DNA of 64,000 nt from Vagococcus luciliae (GCF_024637875.1 NZ_CP102451.1:809001-873000); one strand, 5' to 3'; shown: positions 18,378 to 29,621, counted from the first letter of the stretch. Notes: generated from the sequence alone by a model not told the origin. Program-made: numbers and translations.

Positions 18378-18803
18378 TTGGTAAATAAAGATGAATTAAA
18401 AGAACAATTAACTCCCTTACAATATCAAGTAACACAAGAAAATGGAACAGAACGCCCGTTTTCAAGCGAATACGACCAATTTGATAAAGATGGCATTTAC
18501 GTAGATATCGTTAGTGGGGAACCATTGTTTTCTTCAACGGATAAATATGACGCTGGATGTGGGTGGCCATCATTTACAAAGCCTATAGCAACATTAAAAG
18601 AACTTGAAGACACTACGCTTGCAAGAGTACGAACTGAAGTAAGAAGTTCTCAAGCTGATTCTCACCTAGGCCATGTGTTTCCTGATGGACCACAAGACAA
18701 AGGTGGACTAAGATATTGTATTAATGGTGCTGCTTTACGTTTTGTTCCAGTTGAAGATTTAGAAAAAGAAGGCTATGCTGAATATTTAGCACTGTTTAAT
18801 TAA
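18378..18803 (+). CDS. msrB: Peptide methionine-R-sulfoxide reductase MsrB
   Basis: About 141 residues. [48 protein letters not shown] and the catalytic [11 protein letters not shown] are all present. The two CxxC zinc pairs of many MsrBs are absent, so this is the zinc-free form. It reduces methionine-R-sulfoxide with thioredoxin. The frame opens at GTG 18369 overlapping the maf stop, but SD GGAAGG fits TTG 18378 better. Confidence 0.92.
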   Translation: MVNKDELKEQLTPLQYQVTQENGTERPFSSEYDQFDKDGIYVDIVSGEPLFSSTDKYDAGCGWPSFTKPIATLKELEDTTLARVRTEVRSSQADSHLGHVFPDGPQDKGGLRYCINGAALRFVPVEDLEKEGYAEYLALFN

Positions 18804-18805
18804 TT

Positions 18806-18837
18806 AGAGCTTCCCATATTTATGGGGGCTTTTTTTA
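18806..18837 (+). terminator. Intrinsic terminator after msrB
   Basis: GAGCTTCCCAT and ATGGGGGCTTTTTTT pair around ATTT. Confidence 0.8.
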
Positions 18838-18914
18838 GTGATTAAAGCATAGGATAATTGTCTGGGATATGGTACAATTTTAGGGAACATGCGTACGTGA
18901 AAGGAAGAAAACAA

Positions 18915-19532
18915 GTGTATGAATACATTAAAGGGACAGTGACATTCACTAGTCCGTATTATATAGTGGTTGAAACAAATGGATTAGGCTATCAAATTGC
19001 GGTAGCTAATCCATTTCGCTATTCAGCCTATTTAAATCAAGATGTGACGGTTTATTTGCATCAGGTCATTCGTGATGATGCCCATTTGCTTTATGGGTTT
19101 GCCACACTTGAAGAAAAGCAATTATTTTTAAAACTAATTAGTGTCTCAGGAATTGGACCAAAAAGTGGATTAGCGATTATGGCATTAGATGATCATGCTG
19201 GGTTAGTTCAAGCAATCGATGCTCAAGATGCAACATATTTAACTAAATTCCCAGGAGTTGGGAAGAAGACAGCGCAACAAATGATTTTAGATTTACAAGG
19301 AAAATTAGATGATGTTGAAATAGAAGGATCTGAGACGATCGCTATTTCGACACAGGAAGATTTATTTGTAGTTGAGCCAACTCAACAATTAGATGAAGCA
19401 ATCGAAGCACTTAAAGCTCTTGGCTATTCTGAAAGAGAAATCAAAAAAATCAAAAAAGAGCTTGAGAGCTATCAAGATAAAACAACGGATGAGTATTTAC
19501 GTATTGGATTGAAATTATTAATGAAAAAGTAA
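18915..19532 (+). CDS. ruvA: Holliday junction branch migration protein RuvA
   Basis: About 205 residues: OB-fold start [26 protein letters not shown], tandem helix-hairpin-helix ([26 protein letters not shown]) and C-terminal domain III that contacts RuvB ([17 protein letters not shown]). The frame is open back to 18858, but the family N-terminus and SD AAAGGAAG place the start at GTG 18915. A -10-like TACAAT lies at 18873-18878. ruvB follows after 15 bases. Confidence 0.95.
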   Translation: MYEYIKGTVTFTSPYYIVVETNGLGYQIAVANPFRYSAYLNQDVTVYLHQVIRDDAHLLYGFATLEEKQLFLKLISVSGIGPKSGLAIMALDDHAGLVQAIDAQDATYLTKFPGVGKKTAQQMILDLQGKLDDVEIEGSETIAISTQEDLFVVEPTQQLDEAIEALKALGYSEREIKKIKKELESYQDKTTDEYLRIGLKLLMKK

Positions 19533-19547
19533 GGAATGATAAAGAAG

Positions 19548-20561
19548 ATGTCAGAACAAGAAGAAAGACTTGTCTCTTCTGAAACACTATATGCAGAAGA
19601 AGTGGTGGAAAAGTCACTTAGGCCAACACGATTGTCGCAATACATTGGCCAACAAAAAGTGAAAGAAGAGTTGACAATTTATATTAAAGCAGCAAGGCAA
19701 CGAAAAGAAGCTTTAGACCATGTCTTACTTTATGGGCCACCTGGATTAGGTAAAACAACCATGGCGATGGTCATTGCAAATGAAATGGAAGTTGGTATTA
19801 AGACAACGAGTGGACCAGCTATTGAAAAACCAGGCGATTTAGTGGCAATACTAAATGAGTTAGAACCAGGTGATGTCCTATTTATTGATGAAATTCATCG
19901 TCTACCACGTGTGGCGGAAGAACTTTTGTACTCAGCTATGGAAGATTTTTATGTGGACATTATGATTGGACAAGGTCCTACCTCTCATCCTGTTCATTTT
20001 GAGTTGCCACCATTTACACTAGTGGGTGCAACGACACGAGCAGGGATGCTATCAGCTCCTTTGAGAGATCGCTTTGGAATTATTAGTCATATGGAATATT
20101 ATGAAGAAGAGGATTTAAAGGAAATTATTATTCGTTCAGCAGATATTTTTGATGTGGTGATAGAGGAAAGTGGTGCGTATGAAATTGCTAGACGTTCACG
20201 TGGCACGCCACGTATTGCCAATCGTTTATTAAAACGTGTGAGAGATTTTGCTCAAGTCACAGGAGAAGGTGTTGTGACAACACCCATTGCAGATGCAGCA
20301 TTGAAAATGTTGCAAGTTGATGATAAAGGACTTGATCATGTCGATCAAAAATTACTTCGTGCCATGATTGAGCTATATAACGGGGGACCTGTTGGGCTAA
20401 CTACTATTGCCGTTAATGTCAGTGAAGAACGTGAAACAGTAGAAGATATGTATGAACCTTACCTTATCCAGAAAGGGTTCATCAAACGCACACAACGAGG
20501 ACGTGTTGTAACAGAATACGCGTATCAACATTTAGGTTATCCTTATAATCAAAATAGTTAA
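19548..20561 (+). CDS. ruvB: Holliday junction DNA helicase RuvB
   Basis: About 337 residues. AAA+ motor with Walker [13 protein letters not shown] near residue 62, Walker [10 protein letters not shown], sensor 1 GATTRAG and arginine finger region [10 protein letters not shown]-terminal winged helix with [10 protein letters not shown]. It drives branch migration with RuvA. An ATG at 19536 is also in frame, but ATG 19548 gives the family-like [10 protein letters not shown] and better spacing from AAGGA. Confidence 0.95.
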   Translation: MSEQEERLVSSETLYAEEVVEKSLRPTRLSQYIGQQKVKEELTIYIKAARQRKEALDHVLLYGPPGLGKTTMAMVIANEMEVGIKTTSGPAIEKPGDLVAILNELEPGDVLFIDEIHRLPRVAEELLYSAMEDFYVDIMIGQGPTSHPVHFELPPFTLVGATTRAGMLSAPLRDRFGIISHMEYYEEEDLKEIIIRSADIFDVVIEESGAYEIARRSRGTPRIANRLLKRVRDFAQVTGEGVVTTPIADAALKMLQVDDKGLDHVDQKLLRAMIELYNGGPVGLTTIAVNVSEERETVEDMYEPYLIQKGFIKRTQRGRVVTEYAYQHLGYPYNQNS

Positions 20562-20641
20562 GCTATCTTGACTGTTTTTATTTATGAGTAAAAGTGTTAA
20601 AATACAACGGGAGATAGAACAGAAAGGAAACAGGTGAGTAT

Positions 20642-22839
<2,198 letters not shown>

Positions 22840-22922
22840 AATTTATAGAATTTTTGTAGTTAAACAATTAAAAATTTGTTACAGTTATAGTTGAGTGAAT
22901 TAAGAAAGAGGTGAACTAAGTT

Positions 22923-23288
22923 ATGCAAACATTGATACCATTGATATTGATTATGGGTGGGATGATGTTTTTTATGAGTCGTTCTCAAAAGAAACAACAA
23001 GCTCAACGTCAACAATTATTAGATAGTATGCAACCTGGTAGTGAAGTTGTGACTATTGGTGGACTATATGGAATCGTTCATGAAGTAGATAAAGAAAAAG
23101 GCACAGTAACTCTTGATTGTGAAGGAATTTATTTAGAATTTGAACGAGGAGCAATTAAAACAGTTAAAGCTCCTACAGCACCTACATCTAATGAACCAAT
23201 AGAGGATACTAAGTCAGAAGTTGAAGTAACTGAAGTTGAAGTGGTTGAAGAACCAGTAACTGAAGAAGAAAAAAAAGATAACGAATAG
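22923..23288 (+). CDS. yajC: Preprotein translocase subunit YajC
   Basis: 121 residues: N-terminal membrane helix (LIPLILIMGGMMFFMSRSQKKQQ), then the small YajC beta domain with GSEVVTIGGLYGIVHEVD, then a low-complexity acidic Glu/Val tail. It associates with SecDF. SD AAAGAGGTG. A strong terminator follows. Confidence 0.92.
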   Translation: MQTLIPLILIMGGMMFFMSRSQKKQQAQRQQLLDSMQPGSEVVTIGGLYGIVHEVDKEKGTVTLDCEGIYLEFERGAIKTVKAPTAPTSNEPIEDTKSEVEVTEVEVVEEPVTEEEKKDNE

Positions 23289-23296
23289 AAATGAGG

Positions 23297-23328
23297 AAAT
23301 AACACTTTTTTTAAGTGTTATTTTTTTT
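23297..23328 (+). terminator. Intrinsic terminator after yajC
   Basis: AAATAACACTT and AAGTGTTATTT pair around a T-rich loop and continue into eight T residues. Confidence 0.85.
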
Positions 23329-23348
23329 ATAAGAGGAGTGAAGCTAAT

Positions 23349-23640
23349 ATGACCAACCAACTTGTATCAGTTGTTGTGTTAAAAGAAAGGCTAATTAATC
23401 AAATAAAGGCTAATTAATCAAAAAGCGTTGTACGATTCACCGTTATTTGAAGAATCTATTTGTTTAATGGAATTAGACAATCAACAAACAAAAGAAAAAA
23501 TGATTGAATACATTCAAAAGACATTAAGTTCTGTTGAAACGAGTTATTTTAATCAATTTAATGAAGAAATTAGTTCAAAAATAGTCAAGATAGAGGAGTT
23601 ACTTCATCTTTGTATTTTTTTATTAAATCTTCGTCATTAA
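23349..23640 (+). pseudogene. Small gene broken by a 19-bp tandem duplication
   Basis: SD AGAGGAG and ATG 23349 open MTNQLVSVVVLKERLINQ, which stops after 23 codons. AAAGGCTAATTAATCAAA occurs at 23386-23403 and again at 23405-23422. Deleting one 19-base unit restores one frame through YDSPLFEESICLMELDNQQ to 23640, about 90 residues. The duplication is therefore the inactivating event. The product is not recognised. The last 19 or so codons are antisense to the 3' end of the damaged binding-protein gene, so its original end may also be lost. Confidence 0.7.
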
Positions 23641-24340
23641 TTTCCTGGATGGATTAATTAATCTGTTTTAATAAATATGGAAAATTTTTAGGTAAAGCAA
23701 TGGCTGTTTCTTTGTCTGAATCGTTAATTTCGATATCTGCAAACATCAATGAGTCATCTGGTGTTAGATAAGTTTCAGCAACCGGTTCTTCAATCACAGC
23801 TGCATCAATCTTACTTTGTTGGGGTTATAAAATAAGGTCTGGTATGTTTTGTAAAGACACAGTATCAGCTTGTATTTCTTTACTAGATAGCCTCTCTTGT
23901 TTTGTTTGAACTTGTGCTCCAACTTTTACCCTTTCTAGGGATTCTAAGGAATTGTATTTGTTTTGATTGCTTTTTCTAATGACAATTTTTTGTTGAACAG
24001 TCATGTAAGAATTTGAGAAATCAACTTCTTTTAATTGCTCTGGTGTGGGTGTCATGCCAGAAATAATTACGTCGATTTTCCAGTTTTAAGAGCACCTAAT
24101 AACGCGTTAAAACTGTATTCTTCAATTTTTAATTTAACTCCCATATCTTTTGCAATCTTTTCAGCAATTAAAATATTGGTCGCTACAATTGTATCTTTTC
24201 CGTCAATTGTAGCATGGAATTCATAGGGTGCATAAAAGACAGAAAGACCGACTGTAATTTCCCCTTTATCTTTTATTTTTGTAAGTAGGGAAGGAATCCG
24301 TTGACTCAGCAAAAACGGTGGATGAAATAAAAAAGTAACC
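23585..24340 (-). pseudogene. Degenerate amino-acid ABC transporter substrate-binding protein gene
   Basis: Joined in pieces the minus strand encodes a family 3 solute-binding protein: FISSTVFAESTDS (end of a signal peptide), LTKIKDKGEITVGLS, IAEKIAKDMGVKLKIEEYSF, ALKTGK, GMTPTPEQLKEVDFS, SKIDAAVIEEPVAETYL, FPYLLKQIN, INDEDLIKKYKDE. Damage: no start codon or SD (the terminator of the next gene sits there), a frameshift near 24290, a one-base loss in the T-run 24076-24079, an in-frame TAA at 23823-23825, and another at 23654-23656. It runs to a TGA at 23585. No permease or ATPase genes remain nearby. Confidence 0.85.
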
Positions 24341-24349
24341 AATTTATAC

Positions 24350-24391
24350 AAAAATACCAAGAAATCACATGTTAAAGTGTTTCTTGGTATT
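24350..24391 (-). terminator. Intrinsic terminator of the P1B ATPase gene
   Basis: On the minus strand AATACCAAGAAA pairs with TTTCTTGGTATT and is followed by TTTG. It abuts the truncated 5' end of the binding-protein pseudogene. Confidence 0.75.
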
Positions 24392-24402
24392 GAGTAGACT
24401 AT

Positions 24403-26355
24403 TTAATTTTTTAAAGGTGATAGAAGTCTTAAACCATTGAATAAAACAACCAATGTACTACCTTCATGGGCTAAGATACCTATTGGTAAATTCATTTGTC
24501 CGAAGATATTAAGTATCACAAGTAAAGCGACAACACCCATAGAGAAAATAATGTTTTGTTTAACTACTTTATCTAATTTTTTAGATAAACGGTAAGCATA
24601 TCCTAGTTTGTCTAAGTCATTTTGCATTAAAACAACATCTGCCACATCAATGGCAACATCTGTCCCATCACCCATAGCCACACCAATATCAGCTTTTACA
24701 AGAGCTGGTGCATCATTGACCCCATCACCAACCATGGCTGTTAAACCATATTTGTCTTGAAGTGAGCTAACAATTTGTGATTTATTTTCAGGTAGAACAT
24801 TTCCTGCAACTTCGTCAATTTTAAGCGTACTTGCAACCGCACGACCAGTACGTTCAGCATCACCGGTGATCATTGTAGTATGAATATTATTTTCTTTGAA
24901 GTAAGCAACAAGTTGTTGTGCTTTTGGATTTGGTAAGTCCATCATAGCGATTAACCCAATGACAACATCATCTTCAGAGAATAAAACCACAGTTTTTCCT
25001 TCTTCAGCATATTTTCTTTCAAAAGATTCAATATCTGAAGAAACGTTTGTAAATTGAGAAGCCTTCCCGATTTTGTAAGTATGTCCTTTATAAGTTGAAA
25101 CTAAACCTTTTCCAATTTGATTTTCTATTGTTAACGGAATATCATTTACAATTTCAATTGATTTGACGATAGCATTTGCTAAAGGATGGTTAGCTTGTTT
25201 TTCCATGGCTACAATTAAATCAGTATAGAAAGTTTCTTCATTAGTAATTTCGCCAATGAAGTGTACATCTGTTACTTTAGGTTTTCCTTCAGTCAAAGTA
25301 CCTGTTTTATCAAATGCAATGGCTTGAATTTCAGAAAGGTTTGAAAGGTAAGATCCACCTTTAAATAGTACGCCACGTTTGGCTAAGTTTGAAATAGCAG
25401 ATAGTGTTGCGGGTATATCACTTGCTGCTAAGGCGCAAGGAGAGGCTACGGTTAAGAATACCATTCCTTTATAAAAACTATCATACCAAGTCATATTGAA
25501 AATCAAAGGCATTAATACAATGTATAAGAAGACAAGTACCATGACGCTTGTTACATATTTTGGTTCTAGTCGTTTAATTTTTGTTGCAGTTTTAGATAGA
25601 TTGGATTGTGATTCATTAACTAGTTGCAATATTTTAGCAAACACAGTGTCTGAACTATCTTTTGTTACAGCCATCGTGATTGTTCCATCCCCGTTGATTG
25701 TACTACCAAAAACAGTGTCACCAACTGTTTTTTCAGCTGGAATACTTTCTCCATTTATCGAAGATTCATCAATAGATGTATAACCAGAAAGAATGGTTCC
25801 ATCTGTTGGGATTTGTTCGCCATTTAATACTTTTAAATGATCTCCAATTTTTAAATCAGCTACATCAACAGTTTTTGTTGACCCATCAGAAAGAATTAAT
25901 TTTGCATCAGTAGGATTCATTTTCATCAAAGAAGTAATTTCTTTTTTACTTTTATTTTCCACGTAATGTTCTAGAAAATGTGCGGCAGCAAAGATAAGAA
26001 TTAACAGAGCCCCTTCAGTGTAGTCACCAATAATCGCAGCACCAATTGCTGCAAGTGACATCAAAACATGGACATTTGGAGTAAATTTTTTAAGGCGTTT
26101 TGTTTCGTTAATAGTATCTTCAAAACCTTCAATCATAATGTGGTAACCTGAGAGAACAATGGTTGCTAAGGCAAGAATTGTTTTAGGAGTACCTGTTGGT
26201 AAAAATAAACTAATGATAAAAGTTGCTAAACCAGCAAAGAAAAGTACGACTGGTAAATTACCATGGTTATGATCATGAGATTGTCCTTTAGAATGGTCAT
26301 GAGAGTGGCTACAATTTTTATGATTATGTTCGACAGTTTGGTGTGATTGGGTCAT
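24403..26355 (-). CDS. P1B-type metal-transporting ATPase, SPC-motif (P1B-4-like)
   Basis: 650 residues. The cytoplasmic N-terminus (1-35) is His-rich (HNHKNCSHSHDH, HDHNHGN) and lacks a CxxC HMA domain. Membrane helices follow, with SPCAL in the metal-binding helix instead of CPC, phosphorylation site DKTGTLTEGKP, MITGDAERT and GDGVNDAPAL. The SPC motif places it with P1B-4 pumps (CoaT, CzcP, PfeT, ZosA) that export Co, Fe(II) or Zn; which metal cannot be read here. It is monocistronic with its own promoter and operator-like dyad. Confidence 0.88.
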   Translation of the reverse strand: MTQSHQTVEHNHKNCSHSHDHSKGQSHDHNHGNLPVVLFFAGLATFIISLFLPTGTPKTILALATIVLSGYHIMIEGFEDTINETKRLKKFTPNVHVLMSLAAIGAAIIGDYTEGALLILIFAAAHFLEHYVENKSKKEITSLMKMNPTDAKLILSDGSTKTVDVADLKIGDHLKVLNGEQIPTDGTILSGYTSIDESSINGESIPAEKTVGDTVFGSTINGDGTITMAVTKDSSDTVFAKILQLVNESQSNLSKTATKIKRLEPKYVTSVMVLVFLYIVLMPLIFNMTWYDSFYKGMVFLTVASPCALAASDIPATLSAISNLAKRGVLFKGGSYLSNLSEIQAIAFDKTGTLTEGKPKVTDVHFIGEITNEETFYTDLIVAMEKQANHPLANAIVKSIEIVNDIPLTIENQIGKGLVSTYKGHTYKIGKASQFTNVSSDIESFERKYAEEGKTVVLFSEDDVVIGLIAMMDLPNPKAQQLVAYFKENNIHTTMITGDAERTGRAVASTLKIDEVAGNVLPENKSQIVSSLQDKYGLTAMVGDGVNDAPALVKADIGVAMGDGTDVAIDVADVVLMQNDLDKLGYAYRLSKKLDKVVKQNIIFSMGVVALLVILNIFGQMNLPIGILAHEGSTLVVLFNGLRLLSPLKN

Positions 26356-26381
26356 CTTATCCAGCTCCTTTTTTATATAAG

Positions 26382-26411
26382 TGAATATTCATATGATTAA
26401 TTATTCATATA
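26382..26411. promoter_or_regulatory. Operator-like dyads at the metal ATPase promoter
   Basis: TGAATATTCA (26382-26391) is a perfect palindrome, and TATTCATATA starts at 26402. Together they give repeated ATATGAATA half-sites just downstream of the -10. Such TGAA/TTCA dyads fit an ArsR/SmtB-type metal sensor, but no regulator gene is adjacent. Confidence 0.4.
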
Positions 26412-26414
26412 TAA

Positions 26415-26443
26415 ATTATAGCTCCTTATTCCAAAAAAAGCAA
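26415..26443 (-). promoter_or_regulatory. Predicted promoter of the metal ATPase gene
   Basis: On the minus strand TTGCTT, 17 bases, TATAAT. Beyond it, 26444-26650 shows no gene I can support. Confidence 0.6.
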
Positions 26444-26664
26444 ACAAAATATCAATAACTTTTTGAATAAGCGTTAGAATGTCTATTAATTCTATTTTTT
26501 AACAAATGGTGTTATTATAAGGATATGGATATGAGTAATTGATAGTAGTAAATAGATGATTTGCTAAGTGTTTTAAAATAGTTTTATTTAGTGTCTAAAA
26601 GTTTACTCGAATCAAGTTTATATCCAACTGTTGAAAAGTTAAGGAATTTTAAGGAGGAAGGACA

Positions 26665-26844
26665 ATGAACGTGGTCGAAAAAATTAATAAGAAAATTGTT
26701 GAATTAAAAAAAGAAGAAGAACGCTTAGTGACTAAACGTTTGTCTGAATTAGGTAATTCCATAAATTATATTGAGAATGAAATAGAAATTCAACGATGCA
26801 ATGCACAGATAGACATTTTGCAAGAATTATTAGAAGAAATTTAA
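26665..26844 (+). CDS. Small coiled-coil protein of unknown function (59 residues)
   Basis: A clean 59-codon frame, MNVVEKINKKIVELKKEEE... ending LQELLEEI, with an optimal SD (AAGGAGG at 26651-26657, seven bases before the ATG) and an immediate terminator. The product is highly charged, with heptad-like Ile/Leu spacing typical of a helical hairpin or coiled coil. It has no signal peptide. It is not recognised, but the RBS and terminator make a real gene likely. Confidence 0.7.
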   Translation: MNVVEKINKKIVELKKEEERLVTKRLSELGNSINYIENEIEIQRCNAQIDILQELLEEI

Positions 26845-26882
26845 AAATAGTCTAGACTTTAAAAGTCTAGACTATTTTTTAT
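26845..26882 (+). terminator. Terminator between the coiled-coil gene and the GNAT gene
   Basis: AAATAGTCTAGACTT and AGTCTAGACTATTTTTT pair around TAAA. AT-rich flanks on both sides suggest it serves both convergent genes. Confidence 0.85.
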
Positions 26883-26897
26883 TTAGTTGTTAAGACA

Positions 26898-27464
26898 TTA
26901 AAGATTCTTTTGCAAATGTTCATACTCATGTCCAGCAATATTCGTTTCACCAATTTTTTCGAAGCCGTTATTTAGATAGATTCTTTTAGCATTATCATTA
27001 ATTTTATCTACATTCAGTCCAATAGTAGTAAGACCAGTTTGCTTTGCCAAATTAGGTAGTGAATTAAGGAGTTCTTTAGCAACCCCTTGTCCTCGAAATA
27101 GTGGAGAAGTAACAAGCGTATCCAAGTACCACTCGTTATCAAATGCCTCTTCTTCAGTAAATAAGCGATACTCTTGTGACAAATTATTTTGTTCAAGTAT
27201 ATCGTAAAAACCGTCATCAATTGTTTTTTCGTGGTGATAAGGATAACCAAAGGCAATACCAGCAATTTGCCCATCTATCTCTTTCACGATAGCATTTTTA
27301 TAGCCGTAACGATGTGTTGGTTTATCTATATAAGCAGAAACTAACAGGTCTTTTACTTCCTTATCTGAAAGTTTTTCAAAAATATCTAATTCCATATCTT
27401 TTAAGACAATCATAACCAAGTCGATAGCTTGGCTAGCATCTTCTTTTTGTGCAAAGCGAATCAT
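26898..27464 (-). CDS. GNAT family N-acetyltransferase
   Basis: 188 residues. The acetyl-CoA site motif A is LVTSPLFRGQGVAKELL (Q/RxxGxG/A, near residue 120), followed by LTTIGLNVDKINDNAKRIYLNNGFEKIGE, the usual motif B region. The substrate is unknown. It is monocistronic, with SD AGGAGG ten bases before the ATG. Confidence 0.88.
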   Translation of the reverse strand: MIRFAQKEDASQAIDLVMIVLKDMELDIFEKLSDKEVKDLLVSAYIDKPTHRYGYKNAIVKEIDGQIAGIAFGYPYHHEKTIDDGFYDILEQNNLSQEYRLFTEEEAFDNEWYLDTLVTSPLFRGQGVAKELLNSLPNLAKQTGLTTIGLNVDKINDNAKRIYLNNGFEKIGETNIAGHEYEHLQKNL

Positions 27465-27561
27465 GTTGAATCGTTCCTCCTAGTGTATAATAAGTACTGT
27501 TACTATATCACGCACTTACTATAGTAGCAACTTTCTAGAAATAAAAAATACAGATTAAGTA

Positions 27562-27589
27562 TTGATTATTTTTCAATTTGTAGTATAAT
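27562..27589 (+). promoter_or_regulatory. Predicted promoter of rplK-rplA
   Basis: TTGATT (27562-27567), 16 bases, TATAAT (27584-27589). Confidence 0.6.
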
Positions 27590-27598
27590 TTAAAGGTG

Positions 27599-27668
27599 CG
27601 TGTAATACACGTATTTCTTTTTTATTTAAAGTGTGGGAGGAGAAATTTCCATCTCCATTAAACCACAT
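27599..27668 (+). promoter_or_regulatory. rplK leader with possible L1-binding motif
   Basis: The leader has a small hairpin CGTGT-AAT-ACACG (27599-27611), then GTGGGAGG (27633-27640) and ACCACA (27662-27667), whose GTGG/CCAC ends can pair. The same GTGGGAGG ... ACCACA pair recurs before rplA (28176-28202). L1 is known to repress L11-L1 operons through leader mRNA; linking this motif to it is inference. Confidence 0.4.
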
Positions 27669-27692
27669 CACGGACTTAAGGAGGTATGTCTC

Positions 27693-28115
27693 GTGGCAAA
27701 GAAAGTTGAAAAATTAGTTAAATTACAAATTCCTGCAGGGAAAGCAACACCAGCTCCACCAGTAGGTCCAGCATTAGGTCAAGCGGGTATTAACATTATG
27801 GGATTCACAAAAGAATTCAACGCTCGTACAGCAGATCAAGCTGGTTTAATTATTCCAGTTGTAATTTCTGTATATGAAGATCGTTCATTTACATTTATTA
27901 CAAAAACACCACCAGCTGCAGTGTTACTTAAAAAAGCAGCTAACGTAGAAAAAGGTTCTGGTGAACCAAACTCTAAAAAAGTAGCATCAGTTACTAAAGA
28001 TCAAGTAAAAGAAATTGCTGAAACTAAGATGCAAGACCTAAACGCAGCTGATATTGAAGCAGCTATGCGCATGGTAGAAGGTACTGCACGAAGCATGGGT
28101 ATCACTGTAGAATAA
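27693..28115 (+). CDS. rplK: 50S ribosomal protein L11
   Basis: 140 residues from GTG 27693: [31 protein letters not shown], the classic Pro-rich L11 N-terminus, through [21 protein letters not shown]. It binds the GTPase-associated centre of 23S rRNA and is the substrate of PrmA, encoded in this window. The frame is open to 27633, but SD AAGGAGG (27678-27684) and the family start fix GTG 27693. Confidence 0.98.
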   Translation: MAKKVEKLVKLQIPAGKATPAPPVGPALGQAGINIMGFTKEFNARTADQAGLIIPVVISVYEDRSFTFITKTPPAAVLLKKAANVEKGSGEPNSKKVASVTKDQVKEIAETKMQDLNAADIEAAMRMVEGTARSMGITVE

Positions 28116-28175
28116 TTTTCTACAGCGACTCTTGAAGTAGCTTCTCAGTCGATTTATATTGAAAGATATAAATGC

Positions 28176-28202
28176 GTGGGAGGTACAACCGTTATAACCA
28201 CA
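28176..28202 (+). promoter_or_regulatory. rplK-rplA intergenic leader motif
   Basis: GTGGGAGG (28176-28183), 13 bases, ACCACA (28197-28202), just upstream of the rplA SD. It mirrors the rplK leader and could be a second autoregulatory site. Confidence 0.35.
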
Positions 28203-28219
28203 ATCAAGGAGGAAACAAA

Positions 28220-28909
28220 ATGGCTAAAAAAAGTAAAAAAATGCAAGAGGCATTGAAAAAAGTAGATGTAACAAAAGAATACTCTGTAGCAGAAGCAGTA
28301 GCTTTAGCTAAAGAAACAAACATTGCTAAATTTGACGCAACTGTAGAAGTTGCTTATCGTTTAAATGTAGACCCTAAAAAAGCTGATCAACAAATTCGTG
28401 GAGCTATGGTTTTACCTAATGGTACTGGTAAAACTCAATCTGTTTTAGTTTTTGCTAAAGGCGAAAAAGCTAAAGAAGCAGAAGCTGCAGGAGCTGACTT
28501 TGTTGGTGAAGCTGACATGGTTGAAAAAATTAAAGGTGGATGGTTTGGTTTTGACGTAGTCGTAGCTACTCCAGACATGATGGCTCAAGTTGGTCAATTA
28601 GGACGTGTATTAGGACCTAAAGGATTAATGCCTAACCCTAAAACAGGAACAGTTACTATGGACGTAACAAAAGCTGTTGAAGAAGTTAAAGCAGGTAAAG
28701 TAACTTACCGTGTAGACAAACAAGGAAATGTTCATGTTCCAATTGGTAAAGTATCATTTGATGATGCTAAATTAATTGAAAACTTTGAAGCGTTAAATGA
28801 TGTTATCCTAAAAGCTAAACCAGCAGCTACAAAAGGTGCTTATATCCAAAACTTAACGATTACAACAACTTTTGGACCTGGTGTAAAAGTTGATAAATTT
28901 TCATTTTAA
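28220..28909 (+). CDS. rplA: 50S ribosomal protein L1
   Basis: 229 residues, standard length: [16 protein letters not shown] at the N-terminus, [20 protein letters not shown] near residue 125 (the rRNA-binding signature) and [16 protein letters not shown] at the end. It binds the L1 stalk and in many bacteria represses its own operon. SD AAGGAGG at 28206-28212. The frame extends upstream to 28172 but without support. Confidence 0.98.
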   Translation: MAKKSKKMQEALKKVDVTKEYSVAEAVALAKETNIAKFDATVEVAYRLNVDPKKADQQIRGAMVLPNGTGKTQSVLVFAKGEKAKEAEAAGADFVGEADMVEKIKGGWFGFDVVVATPDMMAQVGQLGRVLGPKGLMPNPKTGTVTMDVTKAVEEVKAGKVTYRVDKQGNVHVPIGKVSFDDAKLIENFEALNDVILKAKPAATKGAYIQNLTITTTFGPGVKVDKFSF

Positions 28910-28923
28910 TTAATAAAAAAACA

Positions 28924-28953
28924 GTTGACCTAGGTAACTGTAAATGTTATAGT
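28924..28953 (+). promoter_or_regulatory. Predicted promoter of rplJ-rplL
   Basis: TTGACC (28924-28929), 18 bases, TATAGT (28948-28953). Confidence 0.5.
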
Positions 28954-28959
28954 TATCTA

Positions 28960-29080
28960 GGTTAAAATATTATGCCGAAGACAGTAGGTGGTTCTAGAAC
29001 CTTAATTTCCTACCGAGGACAATGATTAATACAATCAATAGTCCCTCTATGTCAACGGTGGCATGGAGTTTTTTTATTGA
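28960..29080 (+). promoter_or_regulatory. L10 (rplJ) ribosomal protein leader with attenuator
   Basis: The region contains the conserved core of the Firmicutes L10 leader: ATGCCGAAGACAGTAGGTGG, then CCTACCGAGGACAATG, then the final hairpin CTCTATG...CATGGAG followed by seven T residues (29043-29077). In this family the L10(L12)4 complex binds the leader kink-turn and tunes transcription termination before rplJ. It was recognised from sequence, not by a search. Confidence 0.85.
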
Positions 29081-29120
29081 AAAAATTCCACCATCTATTA
29101 ATTTACGGAGGTGAAAATAA

Positions 29121-29621
29121 ATGAGTGAAGCATCAATTGCAAAAAAAGCACAAGAAGTTGAAGTGATTTCTGCTAAACTAAAAGAAGCTGCATCTGTTGT
29201 TGTAGTGGATTACCGTGGTTTAACTGTGGAAGAAGTAACTAACTTGCGTAAACAATTACGTGATGCAAACGTTGAGATGAAAGTTATCAAAAATGGTATC
29301 TTACGTCGTGCCGCTGAAAAAGCTGGATTAGAAGGTATGGAAGATGTATTCTTTGGACCTACTGCTGTAGCATTCAGTAACGAAGACGTTGTTGCACCTG
29401 CTAAAATCATGAATGATTTTGCGAAAGAAGCAGAAGCATTAGAAATTAAAGGCGGAGTTATCGAAGGAAATGTTTCTTCTAAAGAAGAAATTATTGCTTT
29501 GGCAAAACTACCAAGTCGCGAAGGCTTACTTTCTATGTTACTATCTGTACTTCAAGCTCCTGTCAGAAACGTGGCTTATGCAGTCAAAGCTGTGGCAGAA
29601 AAAGAAGAAGAAGTTGCTTAA
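29121..29621 (+). CDS. rplJ: 50S ribosomal protein L10
   Basis: 166 residues: [39 protein letters not shown] at the N-terminus, [20 protein letters not shown] mid-protein, and the C-terminal helix that docks L7/L12 dimers. SD GGAGGTG. It is controlled by the preceding leader and followed by rplL. Confidence 0.98.
   Translation: MSEASIAKKAQEVEVISAKLKEAASVVVVDYRGLTVEEVTNLRKQLRDANVEMKVIKNGILRRAAEKAGLEGMEDVFFGPTAVAFSNEDVVAPAKIMNDFAKEAEALEIKGGVIEGNVSSKEEIIALAKLPSREGLLSMLLSVLQAPVRNVAYAVKAVAEKEEEVA

Noticed and set aside
18858-18914. Upstream extension of ruvA
   Set aside because: The extension overlaps a -10-like element, lacks an SD and is not part of the RuvA fold.
20578-20603. Promoter TTGACT / TAAAAT before queA
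   Set aside because: The spacer is only 14 bases, too short for a confident sigma-A promoter.
24035-24226. Plus-strand frame inside the binding-protein pseudogene
   Set aside because: Antisense to conserved binding-protein sequence, no SD.
27633-27692. Upstream extension of rplK from 27633
   Set aside because: The extra 20 residues do not resemble L11, and the SD and family N-terminus place the start at 27693.
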